This document shows, piece by piece, positions 34,129 through 41,469 of a stretch of 64,000 bases of DNA (the first letter of the stretch is position 1; each line of letters starts with the position of its first letter). The notes beneath the pieces were generated by a model that was given only the letters and a program-made list of their open reading frames with translations, had not been told where the DNA came from and made no database searches. The stretch covers positions 124,001 to 188,000 of the forward strand of contig NZ_JAASAH010000007.1 in NCBI RefSeq assembly GCF_012726235.1, in the 5' to 3' direction. This stretch comes from Streptomyces sp. HNM0574 (GTDB lineage Bacteria; Actinomycetota; Actinomycetes; Streptomycetales; Streptomycetaceae). The translations under genes were made by a program, and so were the position numbers.

Positions 34129-34884
34129 TCAGGCCCCGGGCCCGGTCTCCCGTCGGCCGATGAAGAGCCCGCGGCCGTTCGGGCCCCCGGGGTGGTACGT
34201 CACGGGGCAGCCGGCGGCGGCGAAGGCGTCCTCGTATTCCTGCTGGGTGAAGAGCGAGTACACCTCGTGCTCGGTGAACTCCCGGATGCCCTTCGTGTCC
34301 GCCACGGTGTACCGCACCGTCATGCGGCTGCTGCGGCCCTCGCGGGTCGAGTGGGAGAGCCTGCTGACGGCCCGGCCCGGCTCCTGCGCGAGACCGGCCG
34401 AGACGAAGCCGTCGAGGAACTTCTCCGGGAACCACCAGGGTTCGGCGACGACGACGCCGCCCGGGGCCAGATGCCGTACGAGCGCGGCGGCGCCGGCGCG
34501 CATCTCCGCCTCGTCGGCGGCGTAGGCCAGCGAGAAGCACATGCACAGCACCGCGTCGTAGGTGGTGCCGAGCGCGAAGTCCCGCATGTCCCCGGCGTGC
34601 ACCCGGCCGTGCGGCAGCTTGGCCTGGGCGATGCGGCGCATCCCCTCGGAGAGCTCCAGGCCGTCGGCGCGGCCGAAGCGGCGGGAGAAGTGCACCAGGT
34701 GCTCACCCGTACCGCAGGCCACGTCGAGCACCGAATCGGCGCCGGGATTGCGCTGCTTGACGATGCCGGCCAGTTCGTCCGCCTCGGCCGCCCAGTCACG
34801 GCCGCGGGCCGCGTGAATGAAGTCGTAGATCTCGGCGTGCTCCGCGCTGTACGCGGAATGCACGGCCTCCGGTGCGGAACTCAT
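34129..34884 (-). CDS. dTDP-aminosugar N,N-dimethyltransferase (DesVI/TylM1/SpnS type)
   Basis: 251 aa class I SAM methyltransferase. SAM loop VLDVACGTGEHLVHF, GLELSEGMRR, then GDMRDFALG, VVVAEPWWFPEKF, RLSHSTREG and GPNGRGLFIG, which are the specific motifs of DesVI, TylM1 and EryCVI. These enzymes methylate the amino group of TDP-aminosugars twice before transfer. With the SpnR-like aminotransferase it predicts a dimethylamino sugar. Its N-terminal YSAEHAEIYDFIHAARGRD matches the family's opening helix. Start at ATG 34884. First gene after the MDR reductase; 236 bp before GT1. Confidence 0.93.
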   Translation of the reverse strand: MSSAPEAVHSAYSAEHAEIYDFIHAARGRDWAAEADELAGIVKQRNPGADSVLDVACGTGEHLVHFSRRFGRADGLELSEGMRRIAQAKLPHGRVHAGDMRDFALGTTYDAVLCMCFSLAYAADEAEMRAGAAALVRHLAPGGVVVAEPWWFPEKFLDGFVSAGLAQEPGRAVSRLSHSTREGRSSRMTVRYTVADTKGIREFTEHEVYSLFTQQEYEDAFAAAGCPVTYHPGGPNGRGLFIGRRETGPGA

Positions 34885-34941
34885 CGTGCCCCCTGTGTCG
34901 TTGGTCGGAATTTCCTGCGTCCGTGATGCCGGCGGGTGTGC

Positions 34942-35955
34942 TCACAACTCCACGAGAACGGAGCCGCTGAGTTTTCCGGCGAGAAGTTCCCGCAGTGCGC
35001 GCGGTGCCTCTTCGACGCCCGTGAACCGGTTGTGCGGAAAGGCGAGGGAGCCGTCCTCCAGGCCCTTTCCGAGTGCCGCCTCGAAGTCCGGGATCACATC
35101 GGTGTGGTCGAAGACCAGCGTGCCGCGCAGCACGATGCCCTTCCCGATGAGGAGGCCGGTGTCGATCTCGGTGAGCGCGCTGCCGCCGCCCTGCTCGGCC
35201 AGCGTCCCGAAGACGGAGATCCGCGCGCCGTGCCGGGCCACCCGCACGGCGGCGCCGAGTTGTTCGCCGCCGACGTTGTCGACGACGGCGTCGATCCCGT
35301 CCGGCGCGGCGGCCCGCAGCCGCTCCTCGAAGGTGCCCTCGCCCGCGTTGCGCAGGACGGCCGCGTCGTAGCCCAGTTCCCGCACCACGAAGTCCGCCTT
35401 GGCCTGGGAGCCGACGCTGCCGATGACCCGGCCGGCCCCGTGCAGCCGCGCGAACTGGCCGGCCATGACGCCCACCCCGCCGGCCGCGCCGGAGACGAAC
35501 ACCGTGTCGCCCGGGCGTACTTCGGCGCCGCGCACGACGGCGACCCAGGACGCGAAGGACTGGGACAGGTGCGCCGCCGGGTCGGGCAGGCTCGCGGTGT
35601 TCAGCGGCTGCACGTCGTCCGGCTCGGGTACGGCCCACTCGCGCCACCCGGCGTGGTGCAGCACCAGCTGACCGGGGCGCAGCCCGCTGTCGCCCGGGGT
35701 GATCACCTCGCCGACGGTGGGCGCCATCATGGTCTCCCCGACCCGGAACTCCGGGATGGGCAGCGGGGAGCTCTCCTCCATCAGGGTCCGCATCACGGAG
35801 GTGACGGCCATCATGCGGTTGCGCACGAGGACCCCGCCGGGGCCCGGATCGGGCACCGGGACCCGGACCTGCCGGAAGTGCTCGGGGCCCAGCGGTCCCG
35901 TCGGGCGACGGGCGAGCCGGATCTCCGTGTGCGTCGCGGGTACGGCAGCCTGCAT
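34942..35955 (-). CDS. NADPH-dependent MDR reductase (zinc-independent LTB4DH/quinone oxidoreductase type)
   Basis: 337 aa. N-terminal GroES-like half, then FVSGAAGGVGVMAGQFARLHG (the AAxGxVG nucleotide loop of zinc-free MDRs) and GIDAVVDNVGGEQLGAAV. No Zn-binding Cys/His set is visible. Relatives reduce enone or quinone double bonds with NADPH. Within the cluster it could reduce an angucycline quinone/enone or a sugar enone; which one cannot be told. CGGAGGAG precedes ATG 35955. Its upstream neighbour is separated by a strong terminator. Confidence 0.87.
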   Translation of the reverse strand: MQAAVPATHTEIRLARRPTGPLGPEHFRQVRVPVPDPGPGGVLVRNRMMAVTSVMRTLMEESSPLPIPEFRVGETMMAPTVGEVITPGDSGLRPGQLVLHHAGWREWAVPEPDDVQPLNTASLPDPAAHLSQSFASWVAVVRGAEVRPGDTVFVSGAAGGVGVMAGQFARLHGAGRVIGSVGSQAKADFVVRELGYDAAVLRNAGEGTFEERLRAAAPDGIDAVVDNVGGEQLGAAVRVARHGARISVFGTLAEQGGGSALTEIDTGLLIGKGIVLRGTLVFDHTDVIPDFEAALGKGLEDGSLAFPHNRFTGVEEAPRALRELLAGKLSGSVLVEL

Positions 35956-36004
35956 GACGTTCTCCTCCGAGGTGTTCGTGCCGCGCGGGGTGCGCGCAAG
36001 GGAA

Positions 36005-36038
36005 CAGGCCGGCGCACGGGGTGCCGTGCGCCGGCCTG
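36005..36038 (-). terminator. Terminator after the secreted-protein gene
   Basis: Perfect 14-bp stem (CAGGCCGGCGCACG at 36005-36018, complement at 36025-36038) with a 6-nt loop, 34 bp after the stop at 36072. Confidence 0.75.
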
Positions 36039-36071
36039 CTGGAAGTGGTGGAGCTGTCGGTGCGGCCGGGC

Positions 36072-37010
36072 TCAGTGAACCTGGAAGATCTTGTAGTGCC
36101 CCTTCTTCAGGAGCATCACGGCGTCGTTCGCGTCCCGGAACCAGTCGATGACGATGTGCCGTCCCGGCGACAGCGGGAGCTTGACCACCTGGGACTCGCC
36201 CGGCGACAGCGGGAGCGCGCCGGGTCCGTAGCCGAGCGGGTCGGGCCCCGGCGGGAACTCGCCGTGGTCACCGAACTTGTCGAACCACGCGACCAGTTCC
36301 TCCTCCGTCACCCCGTCCTCCAGCTTGAAGACGATGGCCTCGGCGGGCTGGCGGGCCGGCATGGCGTTGGTGAACGTCAGCGGCTGCCCCGCGCGCACCT
36401 CGCCCGCCAGGTCGTAGACGGGCTTGCCGTCGGCGGACATCTTCGCCGTGAGCGTGGTCGAGGTCTTCGGCAGCTCACCCTGCGGCGCCCCCTCGACGGT
36501 GAGGGTCTGGTACCGGGGCTGGGCGTCGTGGATGTGGTTGAAGTCGAAGAGGTAGTACGTGCCGGGCTCCAGCTTCTGGCTGAACTCGGCCTTCATGCCC
36601 GGCCAGATGACCGTGCCCCCGAGCAGGTCGGCCGTGCCCTCCAGCTCGCGGCTGCCCTCGATGATGTCGTCCGGGTTGTTCTGGATGACCTTGCGCAGCA
36701 CGGTGCGGAACCGGTCCCAGCTCACGCCCGGGTGCAGACGCGCGAGCCCGACGGAGCCGGAGCCCTCGGCCTCGGTCGTCGTCCGGAAGGTGACGGCGCC
36801 GGGCGCCGCCTTGCTCGGCGCGTGCAGCCCGTCGGCCGTGGAGCGGATGTCGAGCACCTGCTCGCTCGCCGCCGACGGCGCGGCGGAGACGGCGGCGGGG
36901 GCGGCCGGGGCCGGACGGGGCGCCTCGGCGGAGGCCGGTATGACGGCCAGCAGCGCCGCCAGGGTGCCGCCGGCCAGCCCGGCGGCAAGGGTGCGGGGTC
37001 TTCTCTTCAC
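36072..37010 (-). CDS. Secreted protein of unknown function within the cluster
   Basis: 312 aa from GTG 37010. Sec-type signal: MKRRPRT then AAGLAGGTLAALLAVIPASAEA with an A-S-A cleavage site near residue 28. The mature part is largely beta (VTFRTTTEAEGSGSVGLARL, GTYYLFDFNHIHD, FTNAMPARQPAEAIVFKL, GRHIVIDWF), reminiscent of small actinobacterial exported beta-sandwich proteins. No catalytic motif recognised. It lies among tailoring genes, in the same direction as GT2 upstream (56 bp). Possible roles are drug binding, export aid or extracellular modification, all speculative. Confidence 0.75.
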   Translation of the reverse strand: MKRRPRTLAAGLAGGTLAALLAVIPASAEAPRPAPAAPAAVSAAPSAASEQVLDIRSTADGLHAPSKAAPGAVTFRTTTEAEGSGSVGLARLHPGVSWDRFRTVLRKVIQNNPDDIIEGSRELEGTADLLGGTVIWPGMKAEFSQKLEPGTYYLFDFNHIHDAQPRYQTLTVEGAPQGELPKTSTTLTAKMSADGKPVYDLAGEVRAGQPLTFTNAMPARQPAEAIVFKLEDGVTEEELVAWFDKFGDHGEFPPGPDPLGYGPGALPLSPGESQVVKLPLSPGRHIVIDWFRDANDAVMLLKKGHYKIFQVH

Positions 37011-37066
37011 GGTGGTGACTCTCCTGATCCGGAGTAGGGGTGAAAGGGAGCTACCCGGTGGGCGGG

Positions 37067-38200
37067 TCAGCGGCCCGCGAGCTTCTCCAGCTGCGGCACG
37101 AAGTCGGCGGGAGCGGGCAGCCGGGCCATCTCCCCGCCGAGCGCGGCCGCGCTCCGCCGGAAGTCCGGCTCGTCCAGCAGCCGCCGGCAGGACCGGACGA
37201 CCTCGTCGTCCGTGGCCTCGTCGGGGCCGAGCGCGAGGGCCGCGCCGAGCTTCTCCAGCCGCTTGGCGAGCGGCATGAACGCCTTCGACTCGGGGATGAT
37301 CAGCTGCGGCACCCCGGCGTGCACGGCCGTCAGCGTGGTGGCGCCGCCCGCGTGGTGGACGAGCGCGTCACAGGTGTGCGCGAGGACGTCGAGCGGGATC
37401 CAGCCGGTGAGCACACCGGGACGGCGGGCGCGCAGCTCGTCGGCGATCTCGGCGGGCGCGGGGATGACGACCTCGACGTCCGGGCCCTCCAACCGGTCGG
37501 CCAGCCAGAGCAGTTGCTCCAGGTTCCGGTCGCTGCTGGCCCGGCTTCCGGCCGTCACGCAGACCCGCTTGCGCGCGGGGCGCGTGTACATCCAGGGTTC
37601 GAGGCTGCTCTGCAGGTTTCCCGGGGTCCAGCGCATCAGCTGCACGGGTCCGGGACGGGGCGGCGCCAGCGCGGGCGGTGCCACGCCGATCCGCAGGTCG
37701 GGCTCGGGGATGCCGGGCAGGCCGAGTTCGCGCAGTTCGGGTTCGAGGACCCGGCGGGCGCCGTCGTCGGTCCACTCCCACTCGCTCGCGTCCCACTCCT
37801 GGAGGACCCAGGGGACGCCGAGCCGCGCCGCGGTCAGCGGGGCCGCGTAGCTCATGGTGCCGCCGACGACGAGGTCGGGACGCCAGTTGCCGGTGATCTC
37901 CTTCAGCGAGGCGTAGCCGTCGGCGCCCATGTGCGCGAACCAGGAGCCGATGAACTCCATGAGGGCGCGCGGCTCCTCGGGCACGGTGGCGGGGTTCCCG
38001 GCCCGGTCGGACCCGATGTAGTGCCAGATGTCGTGCGGGGTGACCGACAGGGCCGGCAGGCCGGACCGGGAGACGACCGGGGCCATCTCCTCCGGCGCGG
38101 CCATGAAGACCTGGTGCCCGGCGTTCCGGACCGCCGTGGCGAGCGGGACGATCCCGAAGATGGTGGCGGGTGAACCCCCGCCGACGAACAGGACTTTCAC
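37067..38200 (-). CDS. Glycosyltransferase 2 (GT-B)
   Basis: 377 aa. Start KVLFVGGGSPATIFGIVPLATAVRNAGHQV, C-terminal GWIPLDVLAHTCDALVHHAGGATTL with the HHaGg nucleotide-sugar motif, and PQLIIPE. It differs from GT1 and GT3 (no DYLPLNLLLP, shorter acceptor domain) and is more like the compact antibiotic GTs that include UrdGT2-type enzymes; whether it makes a C- or O-glycoside cannot be decided by eye. GTG 38200 with GGAGGAAC upstream. Sits between a methyltransferase gene (32 bp) and the secreted protein gene. Confidence 0.9.
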   Translation of the reverse strand: MKVLFVGGGSPATIFGIVPLATAVRNAGHQVFMAAPEEMAPVVSRSGLPALSVTPHDIWHYIGSDRAGNPATVPEEPRALMEFIGSWFAHMGADGYASLKEITGNWRPDLVVGGTMSYAAPLTAARLGVPWVLQEWDASEWEWTDDGARRVLEPELRELGLPGIPEPDLRIGVAPPALAPPRPGPVQLMRWTPGNLQSSLEPWMYTRPARKRVCVTAGSRASSDRNLEQLLWLADRLEGPDVEVVIPAPAEIADELRARRPGVLTGWIPLDVLAHTCDALVHHAGGATTLTAVHAGVPQLIIPESKAFMPLAKRLEKLGAALALGPDEATDDEVVRSCRRLLDEPDFRRSAAALGGEMARLPAPADFVPQLEKLAGR

Positions 38201-38232
38201 GGTTCCTCCTGGAAGGTGTCGTCCGACGCGGG

Positions 38233-39018
38233 TCACGCCCGGGGGCGCCGCCCCCACGCGGAGACGAGCAGCGTCGTCATGTCCCTTGCGTGCGGGCTGC
38301 CGAGGGCGTCGACGAAGGACGTGAGCTCCTCCTGCGTCACCAGCCCGTTCTCCACCAGCGTGTGGCCCTCCTGCCGGAGCCGGGTGCCGATCAGCTCGTC
38401 GTCCTGCGGCGACTGTCCGGGGCCCGCCGGGGCGACGGAGCCGTCCACGCCGGACAGACCGGCGCGGGCCAGCGCGGACGGGAGGTGCCGGGCCCAGCCC
38501 ATGTCGGCGCCCTGCTGCTCCATGCGCCGCACGTAGGCGCCGACGAGGGCGCGGCTGACGGGGGTCGCGGCGTGCTCGGCCGGGAGGTAGTAGAAGTCCT
38601 GCACCAGCAGCAGACCGCCCGGGGCGAGCCAGCGCGCCGCCCTCGCCAGCGTCTCGTCGGGCCGGGGCAGGTGTTCCAGTACGGCGCGCGCGAGGATCAG
38701 GTCGAAGGCGCCCTCCCCGAAGTCCTCCTCCGTGACGTCGGCCCGGCGGACGGACAGGTTGGGGGCGCGGCCGGCGTCCAGGTGGCGCGGGTCGGTGTCG
38801 ACGGCGAGGACGCTGCCCCGCTCGGCGCGGCCGGCCAGCCAGTACGCCATCGAGCCCGCGCCGGCGCCCAACTCCAGGCACCTGGCGTCGGACGGGAGCC
38901 CCAGGCGGTCGATCAGGGCTCGGGTGCCGGGGTCGTACTTCTGCTCGAACAGCCGCAGCTGGTCGAGCGGGGACAACTGCCCCCTGGTCAGGGACCCGGT
39001 GCTCCGGGCTGACGCCAT
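38233..39018 (-). CDS. Class I SAM-dependent methyltransferase
   Basis: 261 aa. SAM-binding CLELGAGAGSMAYWLAGRA, acidic loop AVDTDPRHLD, ADVTEEDF, LILARAVLEHLPRPDETL and LAPGGLLLVQDFYYLP. The UbiE/Coq5-like layout suits C-, O- or N-methylation of small molecules. No sugar-methyltransferase signature (MycE/TylE type) is seen, so the aglycone or a neutral sugar hydroxyl is the likely acceptor. GAGGGGGAG before the ATG. Confidence 0.85.
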   Translation of the reverse strand: MASARSTGSLTRGQLSPLDQLRLFEQKYDPGTRALIDRLGLPSDARCLELGAGAGSMAYWLAGRAERGSVLAVDTDPRHLDAGRAPNLSVRRADVTEEDFGEGAFDLILARAVLEHLPRPDETLARAARWLAPGGLLLVQDFYYLPAEHAATPVSRALVGAYVRRMEQQGADMGWARHLPSALARAGLSGVDGSVAPAGPGQSPQDDELIGTRLRQEGHTLVENGLVTQEELTSFVDALGSPHARDMTTLLVSAWGRRPRA

Positions 39019-39061
39019 CTCTCCCCCTCGGGTGTCTCTCGGCTTGCCTCGGCGGGCCCGC

Positions 39062-39739
39062 TCAGCCCGCGGCCTCCGGGCCGCGCACCTCTTCCACGAC
39101 GGTGCACATCACGAGCTGCGGCGGTGCGACCTCCAGATCGGCGATGTCCGGCTGGCCCGCCTGGTTCCGGGGGTCGGCCATGTACGCCGCGAAGGCCGCC
39201 TCGTCCACCCACTGCGGGTAGTTGACGTAGGTGCCGCCGTCGTGGCTGATGAAGGGCTCGGCGGAGATGAAGCCGGGGAAGCCCCGCTTCCACTCCCCGC
39301 TGCGGAGCAGCCCCGCGAGGCGGTGCGCGTTGCCGGCGGTGCCGACGTGCCGCGTCGCCACGCAGACGACGCCCGGGAGCCGCCCGGCGTCGGGCCCGTC
39401 GAGGCCGGGCACGGGCACGCCGCTGAAGGTGTGCGCCTCCTGTACGGCGGGACGCTCGGCCAGGCCGCGCAGGACCTCGCCGGCGGGGCCGCCGAGCGCC
39501 TCGCGGTGGTCGGCCTCCGAGGCCCACTCGCCGCGCACCACGGTGGTGGTGCCGTCCTGGCTGAGGTGGACCCGCGCGCGGGCGAACCCCCGGGCGTGCC
39601 GCACCCGTTGGCGCAGCTCCTGCCGGATGGTGCGGGCCAGTTCCTCGCCGGCGGCGCGGTCCCGCGCGTGCAGCGTGCAGAAGGTCACGCAGCCCGGCGC
39701 TCCGGCGCCCGTCGGGCGGTCAGCGGAAGTCGTCGGCAT
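39062..39739 (-). CDS. Tandem ABM-domain monooxygenase, possibly JadG/AlpJ/GilOII-like
   Basis: 225 aa, two ferredoxin-like ABM halves: VTFCTLHARDRAAGEELART (about 18-37) and VVCVATRHVGTAGNAHRLAGL (about 122-142), each followed by a FxxAxxxxxxDGxxx strand (ARARVHLSQDGTTTVV; ISAEPFISHDGGTYVNYPQW). ABM proteins include cofactor-free anthrone oxygenases; in angucycline pathways JadG, GilOII and AlpJ, of similar size, use reduced flavin to cleave or contract ring B. The flavin reductase gene two genes upstream fits that model, but family assignment needs an alignment. Start uncertain (39739 or 39757); it overlaps the NmrA gene by 20 bp. Confidence 0.7.
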   Translation of the reverse strand: MPTTSADRPTGAGAPGCVTFCTLHARDRAAGEELARTIRQELRQRVRHARGFARARVHLSQDGTTTVVRGEWASEADHREALGGPAGEVLRGLAERPAVQEAHTFSGVPVPGLDGPDAGRLPGVVCVATRHVGTAGNAHRLAGLLRSGEWKRGFPGFISAEPFISHDGGTYVNYPQWVDEAAFAAYMADPRNQAGQPDIADLEVAPPQLVMCTVVEEVRGPEAAG

Positions 39740-40586
39740 GCTCGGTGACCCACTCACGGAAGGTGCGGGGCGCGCGGCCCAGGACCTGTGCCACGTGGTC
39801 GGTGACGGTCTCGGGCTCCTTCACCAGCATCGCGAAGTAGTCCAGCGCGCCGGCGGCGTACGACTCGGGCCAGCCGACCTCCACCATCGCGGCCTTGGCC
39901 GCGTCCGCGGGGACGTCCTCCCAGCGCAGGTCGCGTCCGGTGACCTCGGCGATGACGGCCAACTGGTCGATCTGCGGCAGGGCTTCGGGGCCGGTCACCA
40001 CGTAGCGCCGGCCCGCGTGCCCGTCCCGCGTGAGCGCGCGTACGGCCACGGCGGCGACGTCGGCCTCGTGGATGGGCGAGCGGGCCGCCTCGCCGTACGG
40101 GGAGCGCATGACGCCGCTCTCCTTGAGCTGCGCCGCCCAGCCGATCCGGGTGTTGCAGGCGAATCCCGTGGTCTGGAGGAAGGTCCATTCCAGGGAGGTC
40201 TTCTCGATCTGCTGTTCCAGATAGGCGTGGCACCTGTTTCCGACCGGCTCCAGGCCGATGTGCACACCGATCGAGGAAATGAAGACGACCCTGCGGGTGT
40301 GCTTCTCCAGCTTTTCCAGAACGGCGGGAACCGTGTCCACGTCGAGCGTGAAGAACGGCCACATCAGAAATACGGCGTCCACGCCTTCGAGGCACGCGTC
40401 CAGGCTGTCCGGGTCGGCGAGGCTGCCGTGGAACACCTCGGCGCCCGGCGGAATCCGGTCGCTGTTCGGGTCGTTCTCCAGGACCAGGGCGCGGGTCTCC
40501 ACCCCGGCGTCGAGGAGCTGGGCCACGGCGTGCGGGCCGACGTTGCCCGTCGCGCCGGTCACGAGTACGCGCTGCTGCTTCGCCAT
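39720..40586 (-). CDS. NmrA-family NAD(P)-binding protein
   Basis: 288 aa atypical SDR. Dinucleotide loop VLVTGATGNVGPHAV, SISSIGVH and a distant YLEQQIE segment. NmrA-like enzymes often lack the YxxxK pair and act as NADPH-dependent reductases, isomerases or redox sensors. Homologues occur in kinamycin, jadomycin and gilvocarcin-type clusters among post-PKS genes, where roles vary. GGAGACG precedes ATG 40586. Its 3' end overlaps the ABM gene, so the two proteins are probably made together. Confidence 0.85.
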   Translation of the reverse strand: MAKQQRVLVTGATGNVGPHAVAQLLDAGVETRALVLENDPNSDRIPPGAEVFHGSLADPDSLDACLEGVDAVFLMWPFFTLDVDTVPAVLEKLEKHTRRVVFISSIGVHIGLEPVGNRCHAYLEQQIEKTSLEWTFLQTTGFACNTRIGWAAQLKESGVMRSPYGEAARSPIHEADVAAVAVRALTRDGHAGRRYVVTGPEALPQIDQLAVIAEVTGRDLRWEDVPADAAKAAMVEVGWPESYAAGALDYFAMLVKEPETVTDHVAQVLGRAPRTFREWVTEHADDFR

Positions 40587-40646
40587 GCGAGGCGTCTCCT
40601 TCGTCTCGGTCACCGGCACCGGCACAGGGGCCCGGAGACATGAGAA

Positions 40647-40673
40647 GGCTGCCCGGGTGGAACCCGGGCAGCC
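40647..40673 (-). terminator. Terminator after the flavin reductase gene
   Basis: Perfect 12-bp stem GGCTGCCCGGGT (40647-40658)/ACCCGGGCAGCC (40662-40673) with a GGA loop, 40 bp after the stop at 40714. Confidence 0.75.
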
Positions 40674-40713
40674 GGCTGCCGCTTCCGCTCAAAAGGTCCG
40701 GCGGAAGGTCTGT

Positions 40714-41313
40714 TCACGCGGTGTAGGGCGTCTTCTCCCTGGCCTCGCGCAGCGCGTTGCCCCACCAGACGAGCTGGTCCGTCAGGGACTTGGCCGCGCC
40801 CTCGCTGCCCTCGGGGCTGACCGCCTGGCCGTCCTTCTCGAAGGCGCCCCAGGCGTTGTGGAAGCTGATCATGTCGCGCACGGTGGTCGCGTGGACCTCC
40901 GCGAAGATCTGCCGCAGGTGCTCGGCGGCGCGCAGGCCGCCGCCCATCCCGCCGTAGCTGATCAGGCCGACCGGCTTGGCCTTCCACTCGTCGAGGTACC
41001 AGTCGATGACGTTCTTGAGGGAGGCCGGCACCGAGTGGTTGTACTCGGGCGTGACGACCGCGAACGCGTCCGCCGCCGTCAGCCGCGCCGAGAGCTTGTC
41101 CAGCACCTTCTGGGTGGCCTCGTCGGGCTCGGCGCCGACCATGACGTCGGGCATCTTGGAGGTGATGGGGTAGTCCGCGAGGTCGATCGCGTCCACGGTG
41201 ACGCCTCCGTGCCGCTCGGCCTGACCGGCGAACCACTGGGCGACCGTGGGGCCGAACCGGCCGTCGCGAATACTGCCGGTGATGACGGCGAGCTTAATCG
41301 GATTCTCCTGCAC
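40714..41313 (-). CDS. NADPH-dependent FMN reductase
   Basis: 199 aa flavodoxin-fold protein: LAVITGSIRDGRFGPTVAQWF (phosphate loop), VTPEYNHSVPASLKNVIDW and ISYGGMGGGLRAAEHLR, the standard FMN_red motifs. It reduces free flavin for partner oxygenases. GTG 41313 is chosen because GGGAG lies seven bases upstream and the first beta strand follows. It sits on its own promoter (repeated element 41401-41453) and has its own terminator. Likely electron donor for the ABM oxygenase at 39062, as JadY is proposed to be for JadG. Confidence 0.9.
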   Translation of the reverse strand: MQENPIKLAVITGSIRDGRFGPTVAQWFAGQAERHGGVTVDAIDLADYPITSKMPDVMVGAEPDEATQKVLDKLSARLTAADAFAVVTPEYNHSVPASLKNVIDWYLDEWKAKPVGLISYGGMGGGLRAAEHLRQIFAEVHATTVRDMISFHNAWGAFEKDGQAVSPEGSEGAAKSLTDQLVWWGNALREAREKTPYTA

Positions 41314-41400
41314 AGTGACGCTCCCAACGTCTCGGGAAATTGCCGCGGGACGTAATTCCCCCGCGACGGGGGGCCGTTGAACCGGCCGGGGCTTGTGGAC

Positions 41401-41453
41401 AAGTCTCTTCACGCGCGCGCGGCCGCCGCAAGTGGGTTGACACAGAGTTGTAG
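41401..41453 (-). promoter_or_regulatory. Duplicated upstream element, copy A (before flavin reductase)
   Basis: 53 nt matching 34038-34089. Minus strand: CTACAACTCTGTGTCAA-N4-CTTGCGG, then 16 nt and GAAGAGACTTG. A TGTGGACAA (DnaA-box complement) overlaps its left edge at 41394-41402. Distance to the GTG start is about 90-140 bp. Proposed promoter/operator of the flavin reductase gene. Confidence 0.55.
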
Positions 41454-41469
41454 TTGACTTCACCGGCTT

